From positions 2,116,562 through 2,180,561 of the forward strand of contig AP024673.1 of the NCBI GenBank assembly GCA_025998675.1: a stretch of 64,000 nt of DNA. Reading direction: 5' to 3'. The notes under the pieces are model-generated. The model had not been told where the DNA came from and made no database searches. It saw only the letters and a program-made list of their open reading frames with translations. The DNA comes from Fimbriimonadales bacterium (GTDB lineage Bacteria > Armatimonadota > Fimbriimonadia > Fimbriimonadales > GBS-DC). Of this stretch, positions 8,039 through 15,913 are shown in pieces (the first letter of the stretch is position 1; each line of letters begins with the position of its first letter). The position numbers and the translations under genes were made by a program.

Positions 8039-8953
8039 ATGCTCTCTCGGACACTGGTACTCAAGGTCGCGGAGCTTCCTGCATTCAAACACTGGATTAA
8101 GCACAGCCGCCTGACGCAGGGACTGATCAAACGTTTTATCGCGGGCGAAGATCTGGAAACCGCCCTTCGCATCACCCGCCAGTTGAATCAGGAGGGCTTC
8201 CTCGTCGCACTGGACTATCTGGGTGAAGATACTCATCGCATTGAAGACGCCGAATTCGCCGCTGAACAATACATTACCCTTCTGGAGCAAATACATAAAA
8301 GCGGCGTCAACTCTTGTATCTCTATTAAGCTCACCCAGCTGGGATTGGATCTGGGGCATGCGATAGCACATCGAAATCTCGAGAAAGTACTGGCGGCGGC
8401 GCGCGAACTGGACAACTTTGTCTGGGTGGATATGGAAAGCAGTAAACACACGCAGGCAATTCTGGATTTGTTCTGTGAGCTGTTCCCTCGCTATCCCAAC
8501 TCAGGCACGGTGCTGCAAAGCTATCTCTACCGAACCCCTGAAGACCTGGAACGCTTGCTAAACCTGGGTGCGCGTGTGCGATTGGTCAAAGGTGCGTATG
8601 CCGAACCGAAAGAAGTCGCCTACCCCGACAAACGGTCGGTTGACAGGCAGTTCAAAATTCAGATGGAGCAACTCCTTGAGCGAGGCAAAGAGCCTGCGAT
8701 TGCCACCCACGACGCGCGCCTGATTAGCCACGCCAAACACTACGCCTCAGAGCTGGGTTTAGGTAAGAGTCAGTTCGAATTCCAACTGCTCTACGGGATT
8801 AGCCGAGAGCTACAGAAACGGCTCGTGGCGGAGGGCTACCGCACGCTGATTTATGTCCCGTATGGCGAGCAGTGGTACCCCTACTTCTCCCGTCGCCTGG
8901 CGGAGCGCCCCGCGAATCTCTATTTCATTCTTCGGAGTCTGTTTCGGAAGTAG
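8039..8953 (+). CDS. proline dehydrogenase
   Basis: A 304-residue monofunctional proline dehydrogenase (FAD-dependent TIM barrel) that oxidises proline to pyrroline-5-carboxylate and passes electrons to the quinone pool. Family landmarks are SIKLTQLGLDLG, FVWVDMESSKHTQ, VLQSYLYRT, RLVKGAYAEP, PAIATHDARL and the C-terminal YVPYGEQWYPYFSRRLAERP; the last carries the Arg-Arg pair that binds the proline carboxylate. The length matches the stand-alone Thermus/Deinococcus type. The partner P5C dehydrogenase is not in the window. The 3' end overlaps the convergent isochorismatase-like gene by 29 bases. Confidence 0.93.
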   Translation: MLSRTLVLKVAELPAFKHWIKHSRLTQGLIKRFIAGEDLETALRITRQLNQEGFLVALDYLGEDTHRIEDAEFAAEQYITLLEQIHKSGVNSCISIKLTQLGLDLGHAIAHRNLEKVLAAARELDNFVWVDMESSKHTQAILDLFCELFPRYPNSGTVLQSYLYRTPEDLERLLNLGARVRLVKGAYAEPKEVAYPDKRSVDRQFKIQMEQLLERGKEPAIATHDARLISHAKHYASELGLGKSQFEFQLLYGISRELQKRLVAEGYRTLIYVPYGEQWYPYFSRRLAERPANLYFILRSLFRK

Positions 8954-9581
8954 CGGAAGCCTCTGCGTTTTCGTCTTCTTCCTCTTCGTCCCCCTCCTCT
9001 TCTTTCTGTCGCTCCTGTTCGCGCGCTTTGAGGAGTGGCAGCACTTCGCGAAACGAGTCGGTTCCTGCTTCGTAGAGCCACTCGTAGATGACGGACTCGA
9101 CCGCACTGATCTCGGCGCCGCTGTTCGCCAGCCGCAGCAAAGCATGTTTCCAATCACGCTTCTGCCGACTGGCGACCGCATCGTAGGGCACATGCACGGT
9201 GTAGCCCGCCTTGAGCAGGTCCATCGCGGTCTGCATCACGCATATGTGCGCTTCCACCCCCACCAGAACCACCTGCATTCGACCTGCTGCCTGTAGATGC
9301 TGGGCAAAAGGCTCCGACGCCATGCAGCTGAAGCAAAGCTTGTCAACGATGGGCGCATCACCAAGCGTCTCTGCGACTTCTGGAATCAGCCCGCCCAGCT
9401 TCTCAGCGTTCTGAGTCGTCGCCAGTATGGGGATTTCAAGCTTCCGAGCGATGTGAGTCAGCAGCTGGATGTTTTCTATTATCTGTTGCCTGACCTTGAT
9501 GGGCTTCAGGAACACCTCCTGAGCGTCAACAATCACAAGCACGGAGTTTTCCTGGCAGAGTAATTTTTCTGAGCGTTCCAT
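8925..9581 (-). CDS. isochorismatase-family cysteine hydrolase
   Basis: A 218-residue protein. The catalytic triad of the family is visible: Asp in VIVDAQEVF, Lys in IVDKLCFSC, and Cys in VGVEAHICVMQTAMDLL. The C-terminal 30 residues are almost entirely Glu/Asp/Ser and are not part of the fold. Family members hydrolyse isochorismate, nicotinamide or other amide/ether substrates; YcaC-like members are of unknown function, and the substrate here cannot be told. ATG 9581 is preferred over 9587 because GGAGGT ends only one base before the latter. The gene directly follows the fucosidase gene. Confidence 0.85.
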   Translation of the reverse strand: MERSEKLLCQENSVLVIVDAQEVFLKPIKVRQQIIENIQLLTHIARKLEIPILATTQNAEKLGGLIPEVAETLGDAPIVDKLCFSCMASEPFAQHLQAAGRMQVVLVGVEAHICVMQTAMDLLKAGYTVHVPYDAVASRQKRDWKHALLRLANSGAEISAVESVIYEWLYEAGTDSFREVLPLLKAREQERQKEEEGDEEEEDENAEASATSETDSEE

Positions 9582-9583
9582 CG

Positions 9584-10768
9584 TCATACCTCCAGAACAA
9601 CGACTGTGTTTCGTGGATCTGGCAAGGGCGCAGGTAGTTGTATAGTCATTTGTGTCTCCCGCTGTTCATACTGCAGGCGACTACCAGTTTGCAGCAATCT
9701 CACCGTTTTCACACGCAGGGGTAGCTCCAGCGTGAGTTCACCGTTCTCTGGTGTGTTCCAGACATGCAGGTAGATTCGTCGTGAAGTGCGGGTGGCGCCT
9801 CCCCAGGGCGTGGAGTCAAAGACCTTGCCGCGCGTACCGTAAACAGCTTCCCCATTCTCACGCAGCCATGCGCCCTTTTCTTTGAGGCGCTCCTGATGTT
9901 CGGACTGAATCGTACCGTCTGGTTTCGGTCCCACATTCAGGAGCAGGTTGGCGTCTCTGCTGGCGCATTCGGACAGGATACGAATCAGCTGGGCGGGCGA
10001 TTTATGATTGGTGTCTTTTGCGTGATAGCCCCAGCTGTTATTAATGGTCATACAGGTTTCGATAAGCGCGCTTTCGCTCGGTGGCTCGGGATTGAATCCG
10101 ATTTTGTTCTCTCCGGGAAGGTCCTGCTCATAGGTCTGAATATCCTCGTCGGGGAGCGGCTTCTGGTGATGATTGTTCGCGATGAGAATGCCCGGCTGTA
10201 TCCGACGCAGTGCGAAGTAAAGTTCAGAGAGCTTCCAAGTCTGGTCAATATTCTCCGGTTTCTCCCAGCACCCATCGAGCCAGATGCCCATCGGACGGTA
10301 TTTCTGAACCAGCTCAATCACCTGTCCGTGCCAGTAGCGCGTGTATGCGTCCCAGTCGGATTTATACGCAGGATGATGCCAATCAAGCGGCGAGTAGTAA
10401 AAGAGGAGGGCTACTCCAGCACTCCTGCAAGCATCAGCGAGTTCACGCATGATGTCGCGCTTATACGGCGTGTTGGTGATTTTGTAGTCGGTGAGCGCAC
10501 TGTCGTACATACAGAAGCCATCATGGTGCTTCGCGGTGATAGTGATGTAGCGCATTCCCGCCTGTTTCACCAGCTGTACCCACTCGTCAGCATTGAAACG
10601 CACGGGATTGAAGCGATGCATCAGCGGTTCGTACTCGGAAACTGGGATTTTCTCGTGATGCATCACCCATTCTCCGCGTTCAAGTAGGGAATAGATGCCC
10701 CAGTGAACGAACAAGCCAAACCGCATCTGACGAAAGCGTTCGCGTGCCTGTTGCCGTTGCTTTTCCAT
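9584..10768 (-). CDS. alpha-L-fucosidase, GH29
   Basis: A 394-residue glycoside hydrolase of family 29 with the retaining-fucosidase landmarks. FGLFVHWGIYSLLERGEW is at the N-terminus, TAKHHDGFCMYDS forms part of the fucose pocket, and GIWLDGCWEKP contains the nucleophile Asp. NNSWGYHAKDTNHKSP and DANLLLNVGPKPDG follow. There is no signal peptide, so it probably acts in the cytoplasm on imported fucosides. ATG 10768 is chosen because CGGAGG lies nine bases upstream; the ATG at 10792 lies before that site. It sits between parB and the isochorismatase-like gene. Confidence 0.93.
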   Translation of the reverse strand: MEKQRQQARERFRQMRFGLFVHWGIYSLLERGEWVMHHEKIPVSEYEPLMHRFNPVRFNADEWVQLVKQAGMRYITITAKHHDGFCMYDSALTDYKITNTPYKRDIMRELADACRSAGVALLFYYSPLDWHHPAYKSDWDAYTRYWHGQVIELVQKYRPMGIWLDGCWEKPENIDQTWKLSELYFALRRIQPGILIANNHHQKPLPDEDIQTYEQDLPGENKIGFNPEPPSESALIETCMTINNSWGYHAKDTNHKSPAQLIRILSECASRDANLLLNVGPKPDGTIQSEHQERLKEKGAWLRENGEAVYGTRGKVFDSTPWGGATRTSRRIYLHVWNTPENGELTLELPLRVKTVRLLQTGSRLQYEQRETQMTIQLPAPLPDPRNTVVVLEV

Positions 10769-10783
10769 AGGTATAAGCCTCCG

Positions 10784-10801
10784 GGTTTTCATGTGAAAAC
10801 C
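10784..10801. promoter_or_regulatory. palindrome GGTTTTCATGTGAAAACC at the parB stop
   Basis: Two perfect 8-base arms around a 2-base centre, overlapping the last base of the parB stop codon. It resembles the bacterial parS consensus (TGTTTCACGTGAAACA) in layout but not in every base. It could be a ParB site, another operator, or a weak terminator. Confidence 0.35.
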
Positions 10802-11673
10802 TACAACCCTTCAGGGGCAATCAGTTCCAGAAGGCGTCCCAGCTCTTCTTCCGAGTAGAACTCTATGACCATCCTGCCACTTCCGCCCGCCCACTGCACA
10901 ATCTGGACGCGCGTACCGAGATACGCGCTCAGATTATGTTCCAGCGCCGACAGTTCCGCAGGCTTGGGAGATGGCTGGGGCGCAGGCTCTGGAGCGTTGC
11001 GTGGAGTCGGATTCATCGGGCGCAGCTCGCGCGCACGCAGCTCCGCCGCACGCACACTCAGTCCTTCGGAAGTAATCTCGTTCCACAGCATGCGCTGAAG
11101 CGTTGGATCTTTCACCATCAGCAGCGCGCGCCCGTGCCCCTCGCTCATCACGCCCTCCTGCAGGCTCTTGATGATGTACTCGGGCAGCTGCAGCAGGCGA
11201 AGCGTGTTGGAGATTGCAGGCACACTTTTGCCGACACGCTGGGCAACCTGCTCTTGCGTCAAACCGAATTCGTCCATCAGCCGCTTGTACGCAAGCGCCG
11301 CATCTATAGGATTGATATCTTCACGCTGCACATTCTCGACCAGCGCCATCTCCAGCATTTGCTGTTCCGAAGGCGACCGTACCAGCGCGGGAATAGTTGT
11401 CAGTCCTGCCAGACGCGCCGCACGCAGTCGTCGTTCGCCTGCGACCAGCACATACTCGTTCTCACTGTCCTGCCGCACAATTATCGGCTGCAGCACGCCC
11501 ATCTCGCGAATGGACGATGCCAACTCCTCCAGCGACTCATCGCTGAATTGACGGCGCGGCTGATAAGGGTTTGTGCGTATCTGCTCGACGGGTACCTCCC
11601 GCACGAAGGTCTCGGCAAGCTCACTCTGACCAATCAGCGCACTCAAGCCTCTACCCAACGCTGGACGCCGCAT
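10801..11673 (-). CDS. parB: chromosome-partitioning protein ParB
   Basis: A 290-residue ParB/Spo0J. The N-terminal GRGLSALIG is the ParA-stimulating end. NPYQPRRQF and GERRLRAARLAG form the CTP-binding ParB/sulfiredoxin fold. LTQEQVAQRVGKSVPAISNTLRLLQLP is the parS-binding helix-turn-helix. After a Pro-rich linker, the last 50 residues are the dimerisation domain. The start is ATG 11673, preceded by AAGGAGG and lying inside the end of parA, so the pair is translationally coupled. With rsmG and the DnaA-box cluster at 22.2 kb it marks an origin-proximal region. Confidence 0.95.
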   Translation of the reverse strand: MRRPALGRGLSALIGQSELAETFVREVPVEQIRTNPYQPRRQFSDESLEELASSIREMGVLQPIIVRQDSENEYVLVAGERRLRAARLAGLTTIPALVRSPSEQQMLEMALVENVQREDINPIDAALAYKRLMDEFGLTQEQVAQRVGKSVPAISNTLRLLQLPEYIIKSLQEGVMSEGHGRALLMVKDPTLQRMLWNEITSEGLSVRAAELRARELRPMNPTPRNAPEPAPQPSPKPAELSALEHNLSAYLGTRVQIVQWAGGSGRMVIEFYSEEELGRLLELIAPEGL

Positions 11674-12469
11674 AGTCTCTAACCTCCTTGACAAAGTCCC
11701 AATACGCCTGCGCCCCGCGTGAGCGGGGGTCGTATTCCAGCACCGACTGACCGAAACTCGGCGACTCGCTGACGCGAATATTGCGCGGAATCACACTTTG
11801 CGCCACCTTTGCGCCAAAGAACTTGCGCACCTCCTGCTCTACCTGTTCGGCAAGTCGCGTGCGTGAGTCGTGCATCGTCAACAGCACCTTCCAGATTTCA
11901 AGGCGCGGATTGAGATGTTGACGCACCAGATCTATCGTCTGCAACAGCTGAGAAAGACCCTCAAGGGCGTAATACTCACACTGCACGGGCACAATCAATC
12001 CATCAGCCGCAGTGAGCGCGTTTATCGTGAGGACCCCCAGCGATGGCGGTGTGTCGACAATTATCCACCGATACCTCTCTCGAAGCGGCGCCAGCAGGCT
12101 CTTCAAAAGCGTCTCGCGAGCAATCTGAGACGCCAGTAGCACATCCACACCCGCCAGATCGATACTCGCAGGAACCAGATGTAGATGCGCACGACTGGTT
12201 TCGGTCGGAGTTATCTCTCCACGCACCGCAGGCGACTGGCTCAACTGCCGCTGGAGAAAGTAAAAGAGATTCTGAGTAGTCAGGCGAGGATCAATCCCTA
12301 GTCCGCGCGTGGCGTTTGCCTGTGGGTCCGCATCGACCAGCAGGGTCGACTCGCCCTCTTGCGCCAGTCCCACCGCCAGATTGACAGCCGTCGTGGTTTT
12401 CCCGACGCCGCCCTTCTGGTTAATCACCGCGATAATCCAGCCCTGCGGAATCACATAAGGCAGATTCAC
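11651..12469 (-). CDS. parA: chromosome-partitioning ATPase ParA/Soj
   Basis: A 272-residue Walker-type ATPase. The deviant Walker A motif is KGGVGKTTTAVNLA (about residues 19-32), the A' box is LLVDADPQANATRGLG, and the Walker B region is WIIVDTPPSLGVLT. SVIPRNIRVSESPSFGQSV is the usual Soj C-terminal signature. It binds DNA non-specifically as an ATP dimer and drives segregation of ParB-parS complexes. Start is a GTG at 12469. It is divergent from grpE, with about 115 bases between the two starts. Confidence 0.95.
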   Translation of the reverse strand: MNLPYVIPQGWIIAVINQKGGVGKTTTAVNLAVGLAQEGESTLLVDADPQANATRGLGIDPRLTTQNLFYFLQRQLSQSPAVRGEITPTETSRAHLHLVPASIDLAGVDVLLASQIARETLLKSLLAPLRERYRWIIVDTPPSLGVLTINALTAADGLIVPVQCEYYALEGLSQLLQTIDLVRQHLNPRLEIWKVLLTMHDSRTRLAEQVEQEVRKFFGAKVAQSVIPRNIRVSESPSFGQSVLEYDPRSRGAQAYWDFVKEVRDYAASSVG

Positions 12470-12519
12470 GCCCAGAGGCAGGACTCCTGCTGAAGACAGG
12501 CGCGCTTTCCCGCGTCAGG

Positions 12520-12525
12520 TATAAT
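12520..12525 (+). promoter_or_regulatory. -10 box for grpE-glmM
   Basis: AGGTATAAT box with a leader of about 50 bases ending in the strong ribosome site AGGAGG at 12571-12576. No CIRCE inverted repeat is visible around it. Confidence 0.55.
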
Positions 12526-12584
12526 TTCCCTGCAAAACGAACATCGCCTCGCGCATTGAGCGCTCTCGACAGGAGGTGATGTAT

Positions 12585-13160
12585 GTGGAACAAGCCATGA
12601 TGGAACACGAATCGGCAACTGAGCAGGAGACATCCACCACAGCGCAGGAACTGGATGCGAACCAACTGCAGGCGCGTGTGGCAGAGCTGGAGCAGGCATA
12701 CGAGGAGCAAAGGAACCTCTACCTGCGCACGCTGGCGGACTTCCAGAACTACCGCCGCCGCCAGCACGAAGAGATGGAACGCCAGCGCGGGCTGCTCCTC
12801 GAATCGGTCATGACGGAGTTGCTGCCGATACTGGACAACTTCGAGCGCGCGCTGCAGGCGGCAGAAGCCACGCGTGAACTGGAGCCACTCATCGAGGGCG
12901 TACGGATGACCGAGCGGCAGATCAAAGCCGTGCTGGCGCGCTATGACATCCATCCGATTATCGCCCTCGGGCAGCCGTTCGACCCCAATCTGCACGAAGC
13001 CATCCAGCGCGTGGAAACCGTCGATTACGAGGACGGCATCGTGATCGACGAGGTGGAACGCGGCTACCGACTGGGTGAGCGCGTGCTGCGCCCCAGCCGC
13101 GTGATTGTCGCGAAACGTCCTCAGGAGCCGCCCAACCAGGGACTGGATGTGCAGGCATGA
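12585..13160 (+). CDS. grpE: nucleotide exchange factor GrpE
   Basis: About 191 residues. After an acidic N-terminus there is a long coiled coil (about residues 20-65) containing YLRTLADFQNYRRRQHEE, the classic GrpE helix. The beta-wing domain follows, ending VEEVERGYRLGERVLRPSRVIVAK. GrpE releases ADP from DnaK. AGGAGG at 12571-12576 fits GTG 12585 best; ATG 12579 is too close to it and ATG 12597 is the next alternative. The stop overlaps the glmM start by four bases (ATGA). dnaK and dnaJ are not in the window. Confidence 0.93.
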   Translation: MEQAMMEHESATEQETSTTAQELDANQLQARVAELEQAYEEQRNLYLRTLADFQNYRRRQHEEMERQRGLLLESVMTELLPILDNFERALQAAEATRELEPLIEGVRMTERQIKAVLARYDIHPIIALGQPFDPNLHEAIQRVETVDYEDGIVIDEVERGYRLGERVLRPSRVIVAKRPQEPPNQGLDVQA

Positions 13161-14521
13161 CACGACTTTTCGGAACCGACGGGATACGCGGGGTCGCCAA
13201 CGAACGGCTGACCCCTGACTTTACTCTGAAGCTGGGACGCGCCATCGCCCAGCAGCTGCTTGAAACCACTACACAACATCCCCCGCGCGTGCTTATCGGG
13301 CGCGACACCCGACGCAGCGGCGCGATGATAGAAACTGCGCTTATCAGCGGGCTGACCTCGATGGGCGTTTACGCGACCTCTGCAGGAATTGTACCCACCC
13401 CTGCCGTCGCCTACCTCGTGCGCGAGGGACACTACGATCTGGGGATTGTCATCTCCGCCTCGCACAACCCTGCCCGCGACAATGGAATCAAGCTCATCGG
13501 CGGCGATGGCTACAAATTTCCCGACGAGTACGAAGCCCAGATAGAAGCACGACTCTCCGATATATCGGATCGGTTCCCGTACCCATCCCCTGAAAAAATC
13601 GGTCTCTGGGAGTATGACGAGCGCGAAAGTGAACAATATCTATTGTATTTACTGCATATCATGCGTGAACGCACCGGCGAACGCGAACCGCTGCGCGGCG
13701 CGTCCATCGCCCTCGACTGTGCGAACGGCGCCGCCAGCCAGTATGCCCCGGTCGTTCTCCACGAACTGGGCGCGAAAGTCAGTCTTTACGCAGGCGAACC
13801 CGACGGCGACAATATCAACCTGAACTGTGGCTCGACGCACATGGAACACCTCCAGCAGGCGGTGCTGGAGACGAACGCCGATATTGGAATAGCGTTCGAC
13901 GGCGACGCCGACCGCGCGCTCTTCTGCGATGAACGCGGCGACCCGGTAGACGGCGACGCGATTATGACCCTCTGGGCAATCACGCGACGCCAGCAAAACA
14001 CGCTCAACCCACCGCTCGTTGTCGCAACCGAGATGAGCAATCTGGGTATGCAGAAGCGGCTGGAAGCAGAGGGCATCCTGTTGCAACGCACAAAGGTTGG
14101 CGACCGCTATGTTGCAGAGGCGATGCGGGCGACAGGCGCACTCATCGGCGGGGAACAGTCGGGACACATCATCTTTCGCGAGCGCGCCACCACAGGCGAC
14201 GGACTCATCACGATGTTGGAGACGCTCACTCTCTGGCTGCAGCATCAGAAGCCTTTCTCGGAGATTGCGCACCCGTTTGACCCCTATCCCCAGAAACTGG
14301 TCTCCGTGCCCGTGCGCGACAAACACGGCTGGCAGTCGCACCCCGAGATTCAGGCGCGCATTCAGGAGGCGGAGCAGCTGCTTGAGGGGCGCGGGCGGCT
14401 CAACATCCGCGCGTCAGGCACGGAAAACCTGATCCGCGTGATGGTCGAGGCAGAAACTCCTGAACTGGTGAACGCCGCCCTTGCACCTGTCGTCGAAGCC
14501 GTCCAGCGCACGCTGGGCTAA
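13157..14521 (+). CDS. glmM: phosphoglucosamine mutase
   Basis: A 454-residue alpha-D-phosphohexomutase converting glucosamine-6-phosphate to glucosamine-1-phosphate for peptidoglycan. The N-terminus FGTDGIRGVANE is the GlmM signature. The active-site phosphoserine loop is SASHNPARDNGIK. The Mg-binding loop is FDGDADRALFCDERG, the sugar-binding loop GGEQSGHIIF, and the phosphate-binding loop RASGTENLIRVMVE. Length is normal. It is coupled to grpE by an ATGA overlap. Confidence 0.95.
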   Translation: MTRLFGTDGIRGVANERLTPDFTLKLGRAIAQQLLETTTQHPPRVLIGRDTRRSGAMIETALISGLTSMGVYATSAGIVPTPAVAYLVREGHYDLGIVISASHNPARDNGIKLIGGDGYKFPDEYEAQIEARLSDISDRFPYPSPEKIGLWEYDERESEQYLLYLLHIMRERTGEREPLRGASIALDCANGAASQYAPVVLHELGAKVSLYAGEPDGDNINLNCGSTHMEHLQQAVLETNADIGIAFDGDADRALFCDERGDPVDGDAIMTLWAITRRQQNTLNPPLVVATEMSNLGMQKRLEAEGILLQRTKVGDRYVAEAMRATGALIGGEQSGHIIFRERATTGDGLITMLETLTLWLQHQKPFSEIAHPFDPYPQKLVSVPVRDKHGWQSHPEIQARIQEAEQLLEGRGRLNIRASGTENLIRVMVEAETPELVNAALAPVVEAVQRTLG

Positions 14522-14526
14522 TTGGG

Positions 14527-14532
14527 TATACT
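14527..14532 (+). promoter_or_regulatory. -10 box, leaderless pncB
   Basis: GGGTATACT directly after the glmM stop, seven bases before the GTG at 14540. The alternative in-frame TTG at 14522 overlaps the box and is therefore unlikely as a start. Confidence 0.65.
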
Positions 14533-14539
14533 TTTCACA

Positions 14540-15913
14540 GTGGCTGTCTGGAACCAATCGCGCATTGAACCCTCGCGCTGGCAACTGGACTGGGACGGCA
14601 TTCGCAACGGCGACTACTCCGACCGCTATTTCTACAACGGCGTGCGGATACTGCAACAGCTTGCGCACGAAGGGTACCGATTCAGTGGCTATTCGCAGCG
14701 GCTGGAGGGGCAGGGTTTCGACCCGCGACTGCCTATTCACATCAGTGAACTGTCGGTCGAGATGCAGTTTTTCGCCCGTCGCAAACCGTTCACTGTTGTG
14801 GCGGGCGTGGACGCCGCGCTGGCAACCCTTCAGTTCGCAACAGGATACTTTGAGGGCGAACGATTTGTCAACACTGCCCACCAGCTGGAGATAGAAGCTG
14901 TCCACGATGGCTTCCTTGCGCCCTACGAAGGCGACCCGACGCAGGTTGTGCCTGTGCTGAAGGTGCGCGGCAGGTACCGTGACTTCGCGCTGCTGGAGAC
15001 TCCCCTGCTGGGACTACTGACGCGCATGAGCCGAATCGCCACGAACACCTACCGCATTCTGGAGGCGGCGCGCGGGAAGCCTGTGCTCTTCTTCCCCGCA
15101 CGGTTTGACCTGCCTCAGACCCAGATGTACGACGGCTATGCCTATCATATCGGGGTACAGCGCTACAATCTGGACCATCGTACCAGCACGCCTGCCATCG
15201 TTTCCACGCCTGCCCAGACCCGTCTGTGGGATGGCGCCGCGGGCGGCACGACGGCGCATGCGCTAATCGCTGTTTTTCTGGGCGATACTGTGGAGTTGAT
15301 GCTCCAGTTCGCGCGCCTGATGCCCCTCGAAACGCGCCGTGTGGCTCTGGTGGATTTCGACAACGATTGCGTCGGCACGGCGCGCGCCGTCGCAAAGGCG
15401 TTTTTCGAGCGACACCGTGCGGCTCTGGAGCGCGGCGACACAGAAACGGCTCAGCGCTACATCCTGCACGGGGTGCGCCCTGACACGAGCGCGAACCTCA
15501 CCGATAAGAGCCTGCAGCACGAACCCGACGCCGCCCAGCTCTATGGCGTGAACCCGCGCCTGATTTTCAAGCTCCGCGAAGGGCTGGACACCGCATGGCA
15601 GGAGTGGCAACTTCCGCCCCACTGGCGCGAACGCGCCCAGGCGTATTGCCGCGCCATCCAGATTGTTGCAACGGGCGGGTTCAACGAGGCGCGCATTCGC
15701 CAGTTCGAAGAAGCGGGCGCGCCCGTCGATGTGTACGGCGTCGGCTCGTCGTTCCTGAGCAACAGCACAGCCGAGGGCACCAACACCGATTTCACGGCGG
15801 ACATCGTGCGCGTCTGCATAGAGGGGCGCTGGGTCCCTATGGCGAAGATGGGACGCGCCCCCAGCGAAAACCCGGCGCTTCAGCGCGTACAGCTGCCCCT
15901 CACACCCGACTAA
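14540..15913 (+). CDS. pncB: nicotinate phosphoribosyltransferase
   Basis: About 457 residues. It joins nicotinate to PRPP with ATP hydrolysis in the NAD salvage (Preiss-Handler) pathway. Landmarks are FYNGVRILQQLAHEGY and LPIHISELSVEMQFFARRKPF near the N-terminus and LETPLLGLLTRMSRIATNTYR in the core. LVDFDNDCVGTARAV and VATGGFNEARIRQFEEAGAPVD belong to the PRPP-site barrel, ending VDVYGVGSSFL. The start is set by the promoter: GTG 14540 lies seven bases after TATACT. The 3' end overlaps the convergent amylase gene by four bases. Confidence 0.9.
   Translation: MAVWNQSRIEPSRWQLDWDGIRNGDYSDRYFYNGVRILQQLAHEGYRFSGYSQRLEGQGFDPRLPIHISELSVEMQFFARRKPFTVVAGVDAALATLQFATGYFEGERFVNTAHQLEIEAVHDGFLAPYEGDPTQVVPVLKVRGRYRDFALLETPLLGLLTRMSRIATNTYRILEAARGKPVLFFPARFDLPQTQMYDGYAYHIGVQRYNLDHRTSTPAIVSTPAQTRLWDGAAGGTTAHALIAVFLGDTVELMLQFARLMPLETRRVALVDFDNDCVGTARAVAKAFFERHRAALERGDTETAQRYILHGVRPDTSANLTDKSLQHEPDAAQLYGVNPRLIFKLREGLDTAWQEWQLPPHWRERAQAYCRAIQIVATGGFNEARIRQFEEAGAPVDVYGVGSSFLSNSTAEGTNTDFTADIVRVCIEGRWVPMAKMGRAPSENPALQRVQLPLTPD

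Noticed and set aside
12470-12584. CIRCE operator upstream of grpE
   Set aside because: HrcA is encoded in the window, so I looked for TTAGCACTC/GAGTGCTAA, but only a weak partial match (TTGAGCGCTC) is present.
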